From assembly GCF_009617575.1 (NCBI RefSeq), contig NZ_WIXJ01000008.1, forward strand, positions 22,453-86,452: a DNA stretch of 64,000 bases. The letters are read 5' to 3'. The notes under the pieces are model-generated. The model saw only the letters and a program-made list of their open reading frames with translations. It had not been told where the DNA came from and searched no databases. Shown here piece after piece: positions 23,660 to 31,793 of this stretch; positions within the stretch are counted from its first letter, which is position 1; each line of letters begins with the position of its first letter. This stretch comes from Rhodocyclus gracilis. Its GTDB lineage: Bacteria > Pseudomonadota > Gammaproteobacteria > Burkholderiales > Rhodocyclaceae. The translations under genes and the position numbers were made by a program.

Positions 23660-24511
23660 ATGAATCTCACCGAGTCATTGAAGGCAGACGATCCGGCCCG
23701 CTACTTTGGCATTCTGCGAGGAGCGGTCAGCGTTCGTCGCCATTTCGATCTGCTGACCTGGCTGCAGGGCGACATCCAGCGCTATGTGCCGCACGACATC
23801 ATGGCGGCCGCCTGGGGTGACTTCGAACGAGGATCGCTACGCTACGACATCGCCTCGCCGCTGCCGGGCGTGCGGACGGGGGAAATCACGGACGGCGCGA
23901 TCGCGCCCCTGTTGCACCAGCTCTTCCGGCGCTGGGTCGAATTCGGCCGACAGCCCTACACGCTCGATACCGGCGATGCCGGATTTGCGCTCGATGCGGA
24001 CAATGCCGCCGACGCACTCGGCGGCCCGGTCGGTGGCGCCTTGCGCCGCATGCGTTCGTCGCTCGTGCACGGCATCTGCGACGAGCGTGGGCGCCACGAT
24101 TGCCTGTACGTGCTCTTCAGTTCGGCGACCGTGCACGGCGACAAGCACCGCAGCAATATCGAAATCATCCTGCCCTATCTCGACACGGCGCTGCGCCAGG
24201 TCGCACATCTGCCCACGCAGCAGCGCCGACGCGCCAGCGACTTCGTTCTGGGATCCCCCGCAGCGAGCGCGCGCAGCGACGAAGGCGATGCCAGTCCTCC
24301 CCTGAGCCCCCGTGAAAAGGAAATCATGGAATGGGTACGTCTTGGCAAAACGAATCAGGAAGTCGGGATGATTCTTGAAATCAGCGAATTCACCGTCAAG
24401 AATCATCTGCAGCGGATATTCAAGAAATTCGGCGTCTATAACCGCACGCACGCCGTCACGCGCTTCGAAAAGCAATACCCGCGGCAATACCAGCGCAATG
24501 ATCGCCCCTGA
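23660..24511 (+). CDS. epsA: LuxR-type regulator, EpsA-like
   Basis: This is a predicted transcription factor of 283 residues. The C-terminal quarter (about 212-275) is a LuxR/FixJ helix-turn-helix: LSPREKEIMEWVRLGKTNQE followed by EISEFTVKNHLQRIFKKF. The N-terminal 190 residues match no sensor domain I can name with certainty. Their layout resembles the XrtB/PEP-CTERM-associated regulator EpsA, first described at the Methylobacillus methanolan locus. It overlaps the next gene, a polysaccharide-initiating transferase, by 14 bases, which supports the EpsA call. The target operator is probably in the AT-rich DNA upstream. Confidence 0.75.
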   Translation: MNLTESLKADDPARYFGILRGAVSVRRHFDLLTWLQGDIQRYVPHDIMAAAWGDFERGSLRYDIASPLPGVRTGEITDGAIAPLLHQLFRRWVEFGRQPYTLDTGDAGFALDADNAADALGGPVGGALRRMRSSLVHGICDERGRHDCLYVLFSSATVHGDKHRSNIEIILPYLDTALRQVAHLPTQQRRRASDFVLGSPAASARSDEGDASPPLSPREKEIMEWVRLGKTNQEVGMILEISEFTVKNHLQRIFKKFGVYNRTHAVTRFEKQYPRQYQRNDRP

Positions 24512-25916
24512 GCCAGCAACCATCACGGGTATCGCGCACGCGGGCGTCGCAACGCCGTTGGGCCGCGATCATCTGCTGACGGCAATCGAGGTCGTGCTAG
24601 AGCCGGCATTACTCGTCGTCTCGCTCTGGGCGCTCGCACTGGCGGACGCTGGCGACATCGCGCCGGCGTATCTCATCCTCGCCGTCATTACCTTTTCGCT
24701 TTCCTTCCCCGGCCATTCGCGACTGGGCGTTCCATTCTGGAAAGCACTCGGCGACATTCTCCTTGGCTGGCTGTGGATTTGTGCCCTGTTACTGTTTCTC
24801 GGCGTCGCCACCCGTTATCTGCAGGAGTTTTCCACCTCGGTGCTGGCCAGCTGGTTCGTCGTCGCGCCCAGCGTTCTGATCGCCGCACACCTCGCCCTGC
24901 GCGCAGCCGCCCCTTCGCTGGCCCGCCTGCAAGGCCGGCCGCAAGCAGCGATCATCGTCGGCATGAACGATCCGGGCGTCGCCCTCGCCCAACGCGTCTG
25001 CGACACGCCGCTGGCGCGCATCCACCTCGAAGGATTTTTCGACGATCGCGCGCCGCCACGGCTGGAGCGTAACGGCCACGGGCCGCTGCTCGGCCCGCTC
25101 AGCGCGCTGTCGGCCTACGTCAAGCAGCAGCATATCCGCCTCATTTACCTGTCACTGCCCATGGCCTCGCAGCCGCGCATCCTGCAGGTGCTCGACGAGC
25201 TCAAGGACACGACGGCGTCGATCTATTTCGTCCCCGACATGTTCGTCACCGATCTCATTCAGGGGCGGCCGGGCGCCGTCTGCGGCATCCCTGTCATCGC
25301 CGTCTGCGAAACGCCGTTCACCGGCAGCAACGGGCTGATCAAACGCGGCAGCGACATCCTCCTCTCGCTGCTCATCCTGGCGCTCATTGCGCCGCTGATG
25401 CTGGCGGTGTCGATCGCCGTCAAACTCAGTTCGCCCGGCCCGGTCATCTTCCGGCAGCGCCGCTACGGCCTCGATGGCGAAGAGATCGTCGTCTATAAAT
25501 TCCGCTCGATGACGGTCTGCGAAGACGGGCCGACGATCGTCCAGGCGAGCGCCCGTGATGTGCGTGTAACACCCCTCGGGCATTTTCTGCGCAAGAGCTC
25601 GCTCGACGAATTGCCGCAGTTCATTAACGTCCTGCAAGGGCGCATGAGCATCGTTGGCCCGCGCCCGCATGCGGTGGCACACAACGAGCTGTATCGCCGC
25701 CTGATCAAGGGCTACATGGTGCGCCACAAGGTCAAGCCGGGCATCACTGGCTGGGCGCAGGTCAACGGCTATCGCGGCGAAACCGACACGCTCGACAAGA
25801 TGCAGGCACGTATCGACCACGACCTCGACTACCTGCGCAACTGGTCGCTCGGACTCGACATCCACATCATTTTCAAAACCATCCGTGTTGTACTTCAGGG
25901 GAACGCGGCTCACTGA
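24498..25916 (+). CDS. epsB: Undecaprenyl-phosphate sugar phosphotransferase, EpsB/WcaJ-like
   Basis: This is a polyprenyl-phosphate hexose-1-phosphate transferase that would start exopolysaccharide repeat units on the inner membrane. The 472-residue product has four to five N-terminal membrane helices and a CoA-binding-like Rossmann region. A C-terminal bacterial sugar transferase domain follows after a further helix. Its motifs are KRGSDILLSL, SSPGPVIFRQ, YKFRSM, RKSSLDELPQ, GRMSIVGPRPH and GITGWAQVNGYRG. The sugar is not certain from sequence; glucose is typical for the family. The start at 24498 overlaps epsA. Confidence 0.9.
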   Translation: MIAPEPATITGIAHAGVATPLGRDHLLTAIEVVLEPALLVVSLWALALADAGDIAPAYLILAVITFSLSFPGHSRLGVPFWKALGDILLGWLWICALLLFLGVATRYLQEFSTSVLASWFVVAPSVLIAAHLALRAAAPSLARLQGRPQAAIIVGMNDPGVALAQRVCDTPLARIHLEGFFDDRAPPRLERNGHGPLLGPLSALSAYVKQQHIRLIYLSLPMASQPRILQVLDELKDTTASIYFVPDMFVTDLIQGRPGAVCGIPVIAVCETPFTGSNGLIKRGSDILLSLLILALIAPLMLAVSIAVKLSSPGPVIFRQRRYGLDGEEIVVYKFRSMTVCEDGPTIVQASARDVRVTPLGHFLRKSSLDELPQFINVLQGRMSIVGPRPHAVAHNELYRRLIKGYMVRHKVKPGITGWAQVNGYRGETDTLDKMQARIDHDLDYLRNWSLGLDIHIIFKTIRVVLQGNAAH

Positions 25917-25944
25917 GTCCTTCCCGATTTTGCAGGAGAGATGA

Positions 25945-27144
25945 TTGAACCCGCGCACGTCCCCCGTCACGCGATTGCCGCTCGGCGTCGCCCTCGTTCT
26001 GGCGGCCCCGCTGCTCGCCACCGGCCAGGCCCGCGCCGATGAATTCGATACCGTCAATGTCACGCTGGGCGCCAGCAGCGTGCGCGACGACAACCTCTTC
26101 CGCCTGCCTTCCAGCGCGAAGTCCGACACCATCAGCTCAACCACGCTCGGCCTGAAGTTCGCCAAGAATTACTCCCTGCAGCGGCTCGAACTCGAAGGCA
26201 GCGTCTCCGACTATCGCTACCAGACCTTCAGCTATCTGAACTTCACCGCCACCAACTACACGGCGGCGTGGCGCTGGTCGGCAACACCGCGCCTGCACGG
26301 CAACCTCACCACCTCGCGCAGCGAAGCACTCAACAGCTTCGCCGACTATCGCAACTACGACACGCGCAACATCCGTACCGACGAGACCAGCCGCTTCGAC
26401 GGCATCTTCGACATTGGCCCCTGGCAGCTGCTCGGTGCCGTTGGCACCATCAAGCGCAGCAACAGCCAGACCTTCCTGCAAGAAGGCGACAACACGCTCG
26501 ATACCGTCGAAGGCGGCGTCGGCTACAGCTTCCCCTCCGGCGCCCTGATCAGCGCCGTCAGCCGGCACGGACGCGGCGAGTATTTCAAGCAGTCGCAACC
26601 GAACCCGGCCACGCAGATCGACAACCACTTCGATCAGGACGAACAGGAATTACGCCTCACCTGGCCGATCACCGGCAAAACGCAGCTCGATGGACGCCTC
26701 GCGCACGTCTCCCGGCAGCACGCGCACTTTGCCGACCGCGACTACGCCGGCACCATCGGCAACCTCGACCTGCGCTGGATGATCAGCGCCAAGACCTCGC
26801 TGGTCACCAGCCTCGCGCACGAACTGGCGAGCTACCAGACGACCGACAGCAGCTATTCGCGCACCGACCGCGTCGTCGTCTCGCCGCTCTGGCAGATCAG
26901 CGAAAAGACGCGCCTGCGCCTGCGCTACGACTACGCCCGCCGCGACTACCTCGGGCCGCTCGCCGGCGTCACCGCCAGCAACCGGCAAGACACCTTGCGC
27001 GTCTCTTCCCTTGCGCTGGAGTGGCAACCGCTGCGCACGCTCTTCCTCTCGGCCTCGCTGGCCGGCGACCGGCGCGAATCCAGTACCACCGGTTTCAGCT
27101 ACGACAGCAAATCGGTTCTCGTCAGCGCGCAGATCAGCTTCTGA
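25945..27144 (+). CDS. epsL: Outer membrane beta-barrel protein, EpsL-like
   Basis: This 399-residue exported protein has a clear signal peptide (hydrophobic core LGVALVLAAPLLA, cleavage near ARA-DEFD) and alternating beta-strand sequence to the C-terminal phenylalanine of AQISF. These features fit an outer membrane beta-barrel. The opening mature sequence DEFDTVNVTLGASSVRDDNLFRLP resembles the EpsL family of PEP-CTERM-associated exopolysaccharide loci. The probable start is TTG at 25945 with GGAG eight bases upstream. The overlapping ATG at 25941 is in another frame. A role in polysaccharide export or anchoring is inferred. Confidence 0.78.
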   Translation: MNPRTSPVTRLPLGVALVLAAPLLATGQARADEFDTVNVTLGASSVRDDNLFRLPSSAKSDTISSTTLGLKFAKNYSLQRLELEGSVSDYRYQTFSYLNFTATNYTAAWRWSATPRLHGNLTTSRSEALNSFADYRNYDTRNIRTDETSRFDGIFDIGPWQLLGAVGTIKRSNSQTFLQEGDNTLDTVEGGVGYSFPSGALISAVSRHGRGEYFKQSQPNPATQIDNHFDQDEQELRLTWPITGKTQLDGRLAHVSRQHAHFADRDYAGTIGNLDLRWMISAKTSLVTSLAHELASYQTTDSSYSRTDRVVVSPLWQISEKTRLRLRYDYARRDYLGPLAGVTASNRQDTLRVSSLALEWQPLRTLFLSASLAGDRRESSTTGFSYDSKSVLVSAQISF

Positions 27145-27152
27145 CGCCGCGC

Positions 27153-27182
27153 AAGGCGGGGCGGGGCGAACCGCCCCGCCTT
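27153..27182 (+). terminator. GC-rich hairpin after epsL
   Basis: A perfect 12-bp stem (AAGGCGGGGCGG and CCGCCCCGCCTT, 6-base loop) starts 8 bases after the epsL stop. The T-run is only two or three bases, so termination is plausible but not certain. Confidence 0.6.
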
Positions 27183-27373
27183 CCCGGTAGCCCGTTGCCG
27201 AGGCACGGTGCTACGCCCGTACGGCACGCGGAGTATCCGATGTTGTGTAGGCAAGGCGGTCTATTGTGGCGCCCCCCGGAAAACTCCAATGATGGTGACG
27301 AGCTGCGGGCTTCATGGGGCTATCTGTCCCCTGCCGTCGGCTCTCACCCATTGATTTCCCGAGGAGATTCCCT

Positions 27374-28021
27374 ATGAACCTGCATATGAAATACGCCCTT
27401 CTGGGCCTGTCCATGATCGGCGCCGTCGGTGCCGCCCAAGCGACGACGCTGGTGCCGCTGGTGCCGACGACGTCGGTCGACATTGTCGGCGATTACTTCG
27501 GCGGCACCCTGCTCGATAGCATCGTCACGCCGATCAACAACCCCGTCTATAACGGCATCGCCCGCGCGGCGGTCTACCAGACGGCGAGCGGACTGGATTT
27601 CTACTACCAGTACAGCAACAGCGCGACCTCGATCAACGGCGTCGAACGCTTTGCCGCCTTTGATTTTTCGGCGCTGGGCAGTTCTGCCATCAGCGTTTAT
27701 CAGACCGGCGCCGCTTTCGGCATCTTCACCAAGGGAACGGAAACCGCCGACTACGCCGACCGGACCCTGCTCGGTGTCGTCGGCTTCAGCTTCGTGCCGA
27801 ATACCGCATCGAAGATCAACCCTGGAACGACGAGCTTCACGCAAATCATCCGGACCAGCGCTACCAGCTACAAACCCGGCAACTTCGGCCTGATCGACGG
27901 CTTTGGCGACAACGCCCACGCCTTCGCTCCGGTACCGGAACCGGAAACCTATGCCCTGCTTCTCGCCGGGCTGGGCGTCATGGGAGCCATCGCCCGTCGC
28001 CGCAAGGCACGCCGCGAGTAA
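27374..28021 (+). CDS. PEP-CTERM sorting domain protein
   Basis: This 215-residue secreted protein has a signal peptide (MNLHMKYALLGLSMIGAVGA, cleavage after AQA). The mature part is of low similarity to anything I recognise. It ends in a PEP-CTERM tail from about residue 190: VPEPETYAL, a hydrophobic helix, then RRRKARRE. The tail is recognised by an exosortase, and none is encoded in this window. GAGGAG lies seven bases before the ATG. The mature region is rich in Thr, Ser, Tyr and Phe, as in many PEP-CTERM surface proteins. Its proximity to eps genes suggests a matrix or surface role. Confidence 0.85.
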   Translation: MNLHMKYALLGLSMIGAVGAAQATTLVPLVPTTSVDIVGDYFGGTLLDSIVTPINNPVYNGIARAAVYQTASGLDFYYQYSNSATSINGVERFAAFDFSALGSSAISVYQTGAAFGIFTKGTETADYADRTLLGVVGFSFVPNTASKINPGTTSFTQIIRTSATSYKPGNFGLIDGFGDNAHAFAPVPEPETYALLLAGLGVMGAIARRRKARRE

Positions 28022-28040
28022 TCCCGCTTCACGCAACGCG

Positions 28041-28068
28041 CATCCCCGCCAGCAGTCCGGCGGGGATG
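28041..28068 (+). terminator. Hairpin after the PEP-CTERM gene
   Basis: A perfect 10-bp stem (CATCCCCGCC and GGCGGGGATG, 8-base loop) lies 19 bases past the stop codon. There is no strong T-run (TGTGTCGTT follows), so it may terminate weakly or protect the 3' end. Confidence 0.55.
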
Positions 28069-28105
28069 TGTCGTTCACGCGCCACCGCCACGTCACGTAT
28101 TTTCA

Positions 28106-29551
28106 ATGCAGGACGCTTATCATGCGGACGTGAAACGCTCCCTTGCACACGGGCGCGCGGCAGCTTCAGATCACGGCTCCGGCCTTTTCAGCCCATCCTG
28201 CCGCTCCGACCTCGCCCCTCACTCGACGCTGCCGCCCCTTGCGGCGCAGTCCTCGCACGCTGACCCTCACGATGGTTACGACAGCGCGCGCTGGGAGCGC
28301 CGCATCAACGCTGCCGTACGGCCCATACGCCACGCGCTGCAAGCGTTCATTGTCGGCCTCCTCTTCTCCGGCAGCGTCGGCGCGACACCGCTCGTCAGCC
28401 TGCCGCGCAGCGGCCTCAACGCCGACGAACTGGCGCTCCTCGTCAACGACGCCGATCCCCAATCGCGGCAGGTCGCCGACTATTACCAGAAGGCGCGCGG
28501 CATCCCCGACGCACACGTGATTCACCTGCGCTTTAACGCCGAACGATCAGCCTTCGAAAAAGACGAATTCATCGCCCTCAAGCGGGAAATCGACGCCGCC
28601 ACGCCAGAGAGCGTGCAAGCCTACGCCGTGACATGGACGACGCCCTATCGCGTCGCCTGCATGTCACTCACCTCGGCGCTCGCCTTCGGCTTTCACGAAC
28701 GCTATTGCTCGACGCAGTGCAGTAGCAGCGCCGCCAGCCCGTATTTCAATTCCGCCAGCCTCAGCCCGGCACAGGATTACCGCCTGCGGCCGGCGATGAT
28801 GCTGGCGGGGCGCAGTGTCGCCGAGGTCAAGGCGCTGATCGACCGGGGCGTCGCCGCCGACGGCACGCAGCCGCGCGGTCGCGCCTATCTGTTGAGCACC
28901 AGCGACGCCGCGCGCAACAGCCGCGCCGCCGGCTATACGCGCGCACGAACCGCGCTGGCCGGCATTCTGCCCGTCGAGATCAGGCAAAGCGATGTGCTCG
29001 CCGATGCGCACGATGTGCTGTTTTACTTCACCGGGCTGGCGCGGGTGACGCAGCTCGACAGCTTGCATTTCCTGCCCGGCGCGCTGGCTGACCACCTCAC
29101 CTCCTTCGGCGGGCAACTGACCGATTCCGGGCAGATGAGCAGCCTGCGCTGGCTGGAAGCCGGCGCCACGGCGAGCTACGGCACGGTAGTCGAACCGTGC
29201 AACCACCCACAGAAATTCCCCCTGCCGGCCGTCGCCATGCTGATCTACGCCAGCGGCGCGACGGCGCTCGAAGCCTACTGGAAGAGCGTGCAATGGCCGG
29301 GCGAAGGGCTCTTCATCGGCGAACCGCTGGCCCGCCCGTTCGCGCCGACCTTGCACGAACTCGCCCCCGGCGAGTTCGAACTGCGGCTTTTTTCGCTCGG
29401 TGCCGGACAAGTGCGGCTGCTCGCCTCGGCCTCGCCGATGGGGCCTTTCGTCCCCGTGCGCGCGGGCCTGTCGATCCGTCCGGGCAACAACGTGCTGCGC
29501 TTCTCCCTGCCCATCGAGCGCAACGGCTATGTGCGACTGCTTTGGCCGTGA
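28106..29551 (+). CDS. TIGR03790-like exported protein of unknown function
   Basis: This 481-residue protein resembles the uncharacterised TIGR03790 family, which often occurs with PEP-CTERM systems. A hydrophobic segment (about residues 78-93, LQAFIVGLLFSGSVGA) looks like a signal peptide but is preceded by about 70 hydrophilic residues. In-frame starts are only ATG 28106 and GTG 28130, neither with a good ribosome binding site. The mature part opens LVSLPRSGLNADELALLVN and continues with DYYQKARGIPDAHVIHL. A CMSLT...CSTQC region holds several cysteines. Function is unknown. Confidence 0.7.
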   Translation: MQDAYHADVKRSLAHGRAAASDHGSGLFSPSCRSDLAPHSTLPPLAAQSSHADPHDGYDSARWERRINAAVRPIRHALQAFIVGLLFSGSVGATPLVSLPRSGLNADELALLVNDADPQSRQVADYYQKARGIPDAHVIHLRFNAERSAFEKDEFIALKREIDAATPESVQAYAVTWTTPYRVACMSLTSALAFGFHERYCSTQCSSSAASPYFNSASLSPAQDYRLRPAMMLAGRSVAEVKALIDRGVAADGTQPRGRAYLLSTSDAARNSRAAGYTRARTALAGILPVEIRQSDVLADAHDVLFYFTGLARVTQLDSLHFLPGALADHLTSFGGQLTDSGQMSSLRWLEAGATASYGTVVEPCNHPQKFPLPAVAMLIYASGATALEAYWKSVQWPGEGLFIGEPLARPFAPTLHELAPGEFELRLFSLGAGQVRLLASASPMGPFVPVRAGLSIRPGNNVLRFSLPIERNGYVRLLWP

Positions 29552-29623
29552 GCGCCGCGCCCCCGCGTACGGCGGCGGCGCTCATAATGGAGCCTCCCGA
29601 CTGACCGTGAGCACAGGCCCGAC

Positions 29624-30817
29624 GTGACGACGCCCTCCTTGCCATCCTCCAGCGTAGCACCTCGTAGCTCCGGGCAGATTCCTTCCCTGCACGATCTCTT
29701 GCGGGCACGGCAGCCGCGCGTGCGCGTCACGCCCGCCCTGATCGCCGTCAACGTGCTGGTATTTCTCGCCATGCTCGGCAGCGGCGCCGGCCTCTGGCAC
29801 TCGCCGAATGGCGTGCAGCTGAGCTGGGGCGCCAATTTCGGCCCGGCAACGCAGGACGGCGAGTGGTGGCGGCTGGCGAGCGCCATGTTCCTGCATTTCG
29901 GGCTGCTGCATCTGCTGCTCAACATGTGGGCCCTGTGGGACGGCGGCCAGTTGGTCGAACGCATGTTCGGGCCGCTGCGCTTTGCGGCGATCTATCTCCT
30001 GAGCGGCGTCGGCGGCAATCTCGTCTCGCTCGTCAGCCACCACGGCCAGGTCGTCTCGGGCGGTGCTTCAGGAGCGATTTTCGGCATCTACGGCGCCCTG
30101 CTGGTCTGCCTCTGGCGCGAGCGCGCCTCTTTGCATCCGCAGGAATTCCGCTGGCTGTTCTGGGGTGCGGCGGGCTTTGCCAGCATCACCATCGTCCTGG
30201 GCCTGATCGTCACCGGCATCGACAACGCGGCGCACGTGGGGGGGTTCATCGCCGGCGCGCTCGCAGGTCTTGTGCTGGCGCAGGCGCTGCGTGCCGATGA
30301 AGTGCAGGCAACAGCACCGCGCTACGCGGCGGCGGCGCTGGGCGTCTTTGGGGTCGCGCTGTTGCTGAGCCAGATTCCGCCGCCCGCCTATCGCTGGAGC
30401 GAGGAAGCGCAGGCGCGCAAGGAGATCAGCGAATTCATCAAGGACGACGCCGCCATCGCCGCCGACTGGCAGCGCATCTTCGCCGACAGCCGCCGCCCCG
30501 ATGCCTCCTTCGATGAGGTTGCCGGCCGCATCGATGCCAGCATCGCGCAACGCTACGAAGAGAATTTTGAGCAGCTGTCACGGCTATCGAGCAACCCCGC
30601 CCTGCCCTCGGCGGCGACGCTGGCGACCCTGCGCCGCTACGCCCAACTGCGCCGAGACGCCTCGCGTTCGCTGGCCGACGGCCTGCGCAGCAAAGATCCG
30701 CGCAAGATTGACGCCGCCTGGGCGCTCGAACAGCAGGCGCGTGCGTTGCAGGCGAGCCCACCGGCGATGCCGGGCCAGAGTCGTGGCCCAACATCGGGAT
30801 TGAGCGGACGGGAGTAA
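29624..30817 (+). CDS. Rhomboid family intramembrane serine protease
   Basis: Rhomboids cleave substrates inside the membrane. The 397-residue product has about six helices in its first 230 residues. It shows the family blocks GEWWRLASAMFLHFGLLHLLLN, the active-site GASGAIFG with Ser149, and HVGGF with His204, so the catalytic pair is intact. A further membrane helix (about 232-250) leads to a soluble, helical, charged domain of about 140 residues that I do not recognise. The start is a GTG. The gene ends one base before the convergent transglycosylase gene. Confidence 0.88.
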   Translation: MTTPSLPSSSVAPRSSGQIPSLHDLLRARQPRVRVTPALIAVNVLVFLAMLGSGAGLWHSPNGVQLSWGANFGPATQDGEWWRLASAMFLHFGLLHLLLNMWALWDGGQLVERMFGPLRFAAIYLLSGVGGNLVSLVSHHGQVVSGGASGAIFGIYGALLVCLWRERASLHPQEFRWLFWGAAGFASITIVLGLIVTGIDNAAHVGGFIAGALAGLVLAQALRADEVQATAPRYAAAALGVFGVALLLSQIPPPAYRWSEEAQARKEISEFIKDDAAIAADWQRIFADSRRPDASFDEVAGRIDASIAQRYEENFEQLSRLSSNPALPSAATLATLRRYAQLRRDASRSLADGLRSKDPRKIDAAWALEQQARALQASPPAMPGQSRGPTSGLSGRE

Positions 30818-31618
30818 CTAAGGGGCGACGGGCCGCGACTCGGGCCGATGCGCACGGTAATGCGCGAAGACAGCGGGAACGTAGCCTTGCGTTTCAGGAT
30901 AGGGCGGAATCTGGTTGGCGTAGCGTCGCACCGCGCCCTCGCCCGCGTTGTAGGCCGCCAGCGCCAGATCGAGGCGCTGCCCGAAACGGTCGAGCAGGTC
31001 GCGCAAATAGCGGCTGCCGGCACGCAAATTGTCAGCCGCACCGGTCGCGCCCGATACCGCAGCGACATCCCGCACGCCGTAGGCTCGCGCCGTCTCCGGC
31101 AGGAGTTGCATCAAGCCGACGGCACCTTTCGCCGATACCGCATCCGCCCGATACGCCGACTCGACAGCGACCAGCGCATGCACCAACTCCGGATCGACCC
31201 CCGCCTGGTGCGCCGCCTCGGCGATTTCGCGCGCGTACGGACGGGCGTCGGCCGGCCCCGCGAGACGATATCGGGCGTCATAGCGGTACGGCGCCTCGGC
31301 ATAGGCGGCGAGGGAACGCGCGCCATGGGGCGTAGCGTCCGTCCGGGACGCATCGGGCATCTGACGCCCTTCGCCGGCGACGGCAAGGGGAACCCCGCGC
31401 GCAGCATTCAGACGATACGGAGACAGATCCGGTACCGCGAATGCACCGACTCCCGCCGCACCGCGCAGGACGGGAGTCGGCGGATGAGTCGGCGACGCGG
31501 TTCTCGCCAACGTGGCCGTCGGGGCCACGCGTCCCTCTTCGGCGCCCGCAAACACAGGCGCCAGCGCGAAGGCGACGCACAGCCCCCAAGGAATACCGCG
31601 GAATACGGGCAAAAGCAT
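30818..31618 (-). CDS. Lytic transglycosylase, SLT domain
   Basis: This is a predicted periplasmic enzyme that cleaves peptidoglycan glycan strands to 1,6-anhydro products. The 266-residue product has an N-terminal signal sequence, an Ala/Thr/Pro-rich linker of about 100 residues, and a C-terminal SLT domain from about residue 125. Family motifs are the catalytic glutamate in AVESAYRADAVS (Glu153), GAVGLMQLLPETA, AALAYNAGEGAV-like LALAAYNAGEG, and PYPETQGYV near the end. The ATG at 31618 is preferred over a TTG two codons earlier. Confidence 0.87.
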   Translation of the reverse strand: MLLPVFRGIPWGLCVAFALAPVFAGAEEGRVAPTATLARTASPTHPPTPVLRGAAGVGAFAVPDLSPYRLNAARGVPLAVAGEGRQMPDASRTDATPHGARSLAAYAEAPYRYDARYRLAGPADARPYAREIAEAAHQAGVDPELVHALVAVESAYRADAVSAKGAVGLMQLLPETARAYGVRDVAAVSGATGAADNLRAGSRYLRDLLDRFGQRLDLALAAYNAGEGAVRRYANQIPPYPETQGYVPAVFAHYRAHRPESRPVAP

Positions 31619-31793
31619 GAGCAAAGACCCGGCAAGCCAGACGGGCAGGTGGCGAGAGGAACGGAGGGAACGAAGGAAAGACAGGACGCCAGAACGGAGC
31701 GGCGAAAAAGCGCCAAGCGCCAGATTCTCGCGTGCGCCCCCGCCCCCGACAATGATCCGATCGGGCGCCCGGCGGCGCCCCGACGTCAGACGC

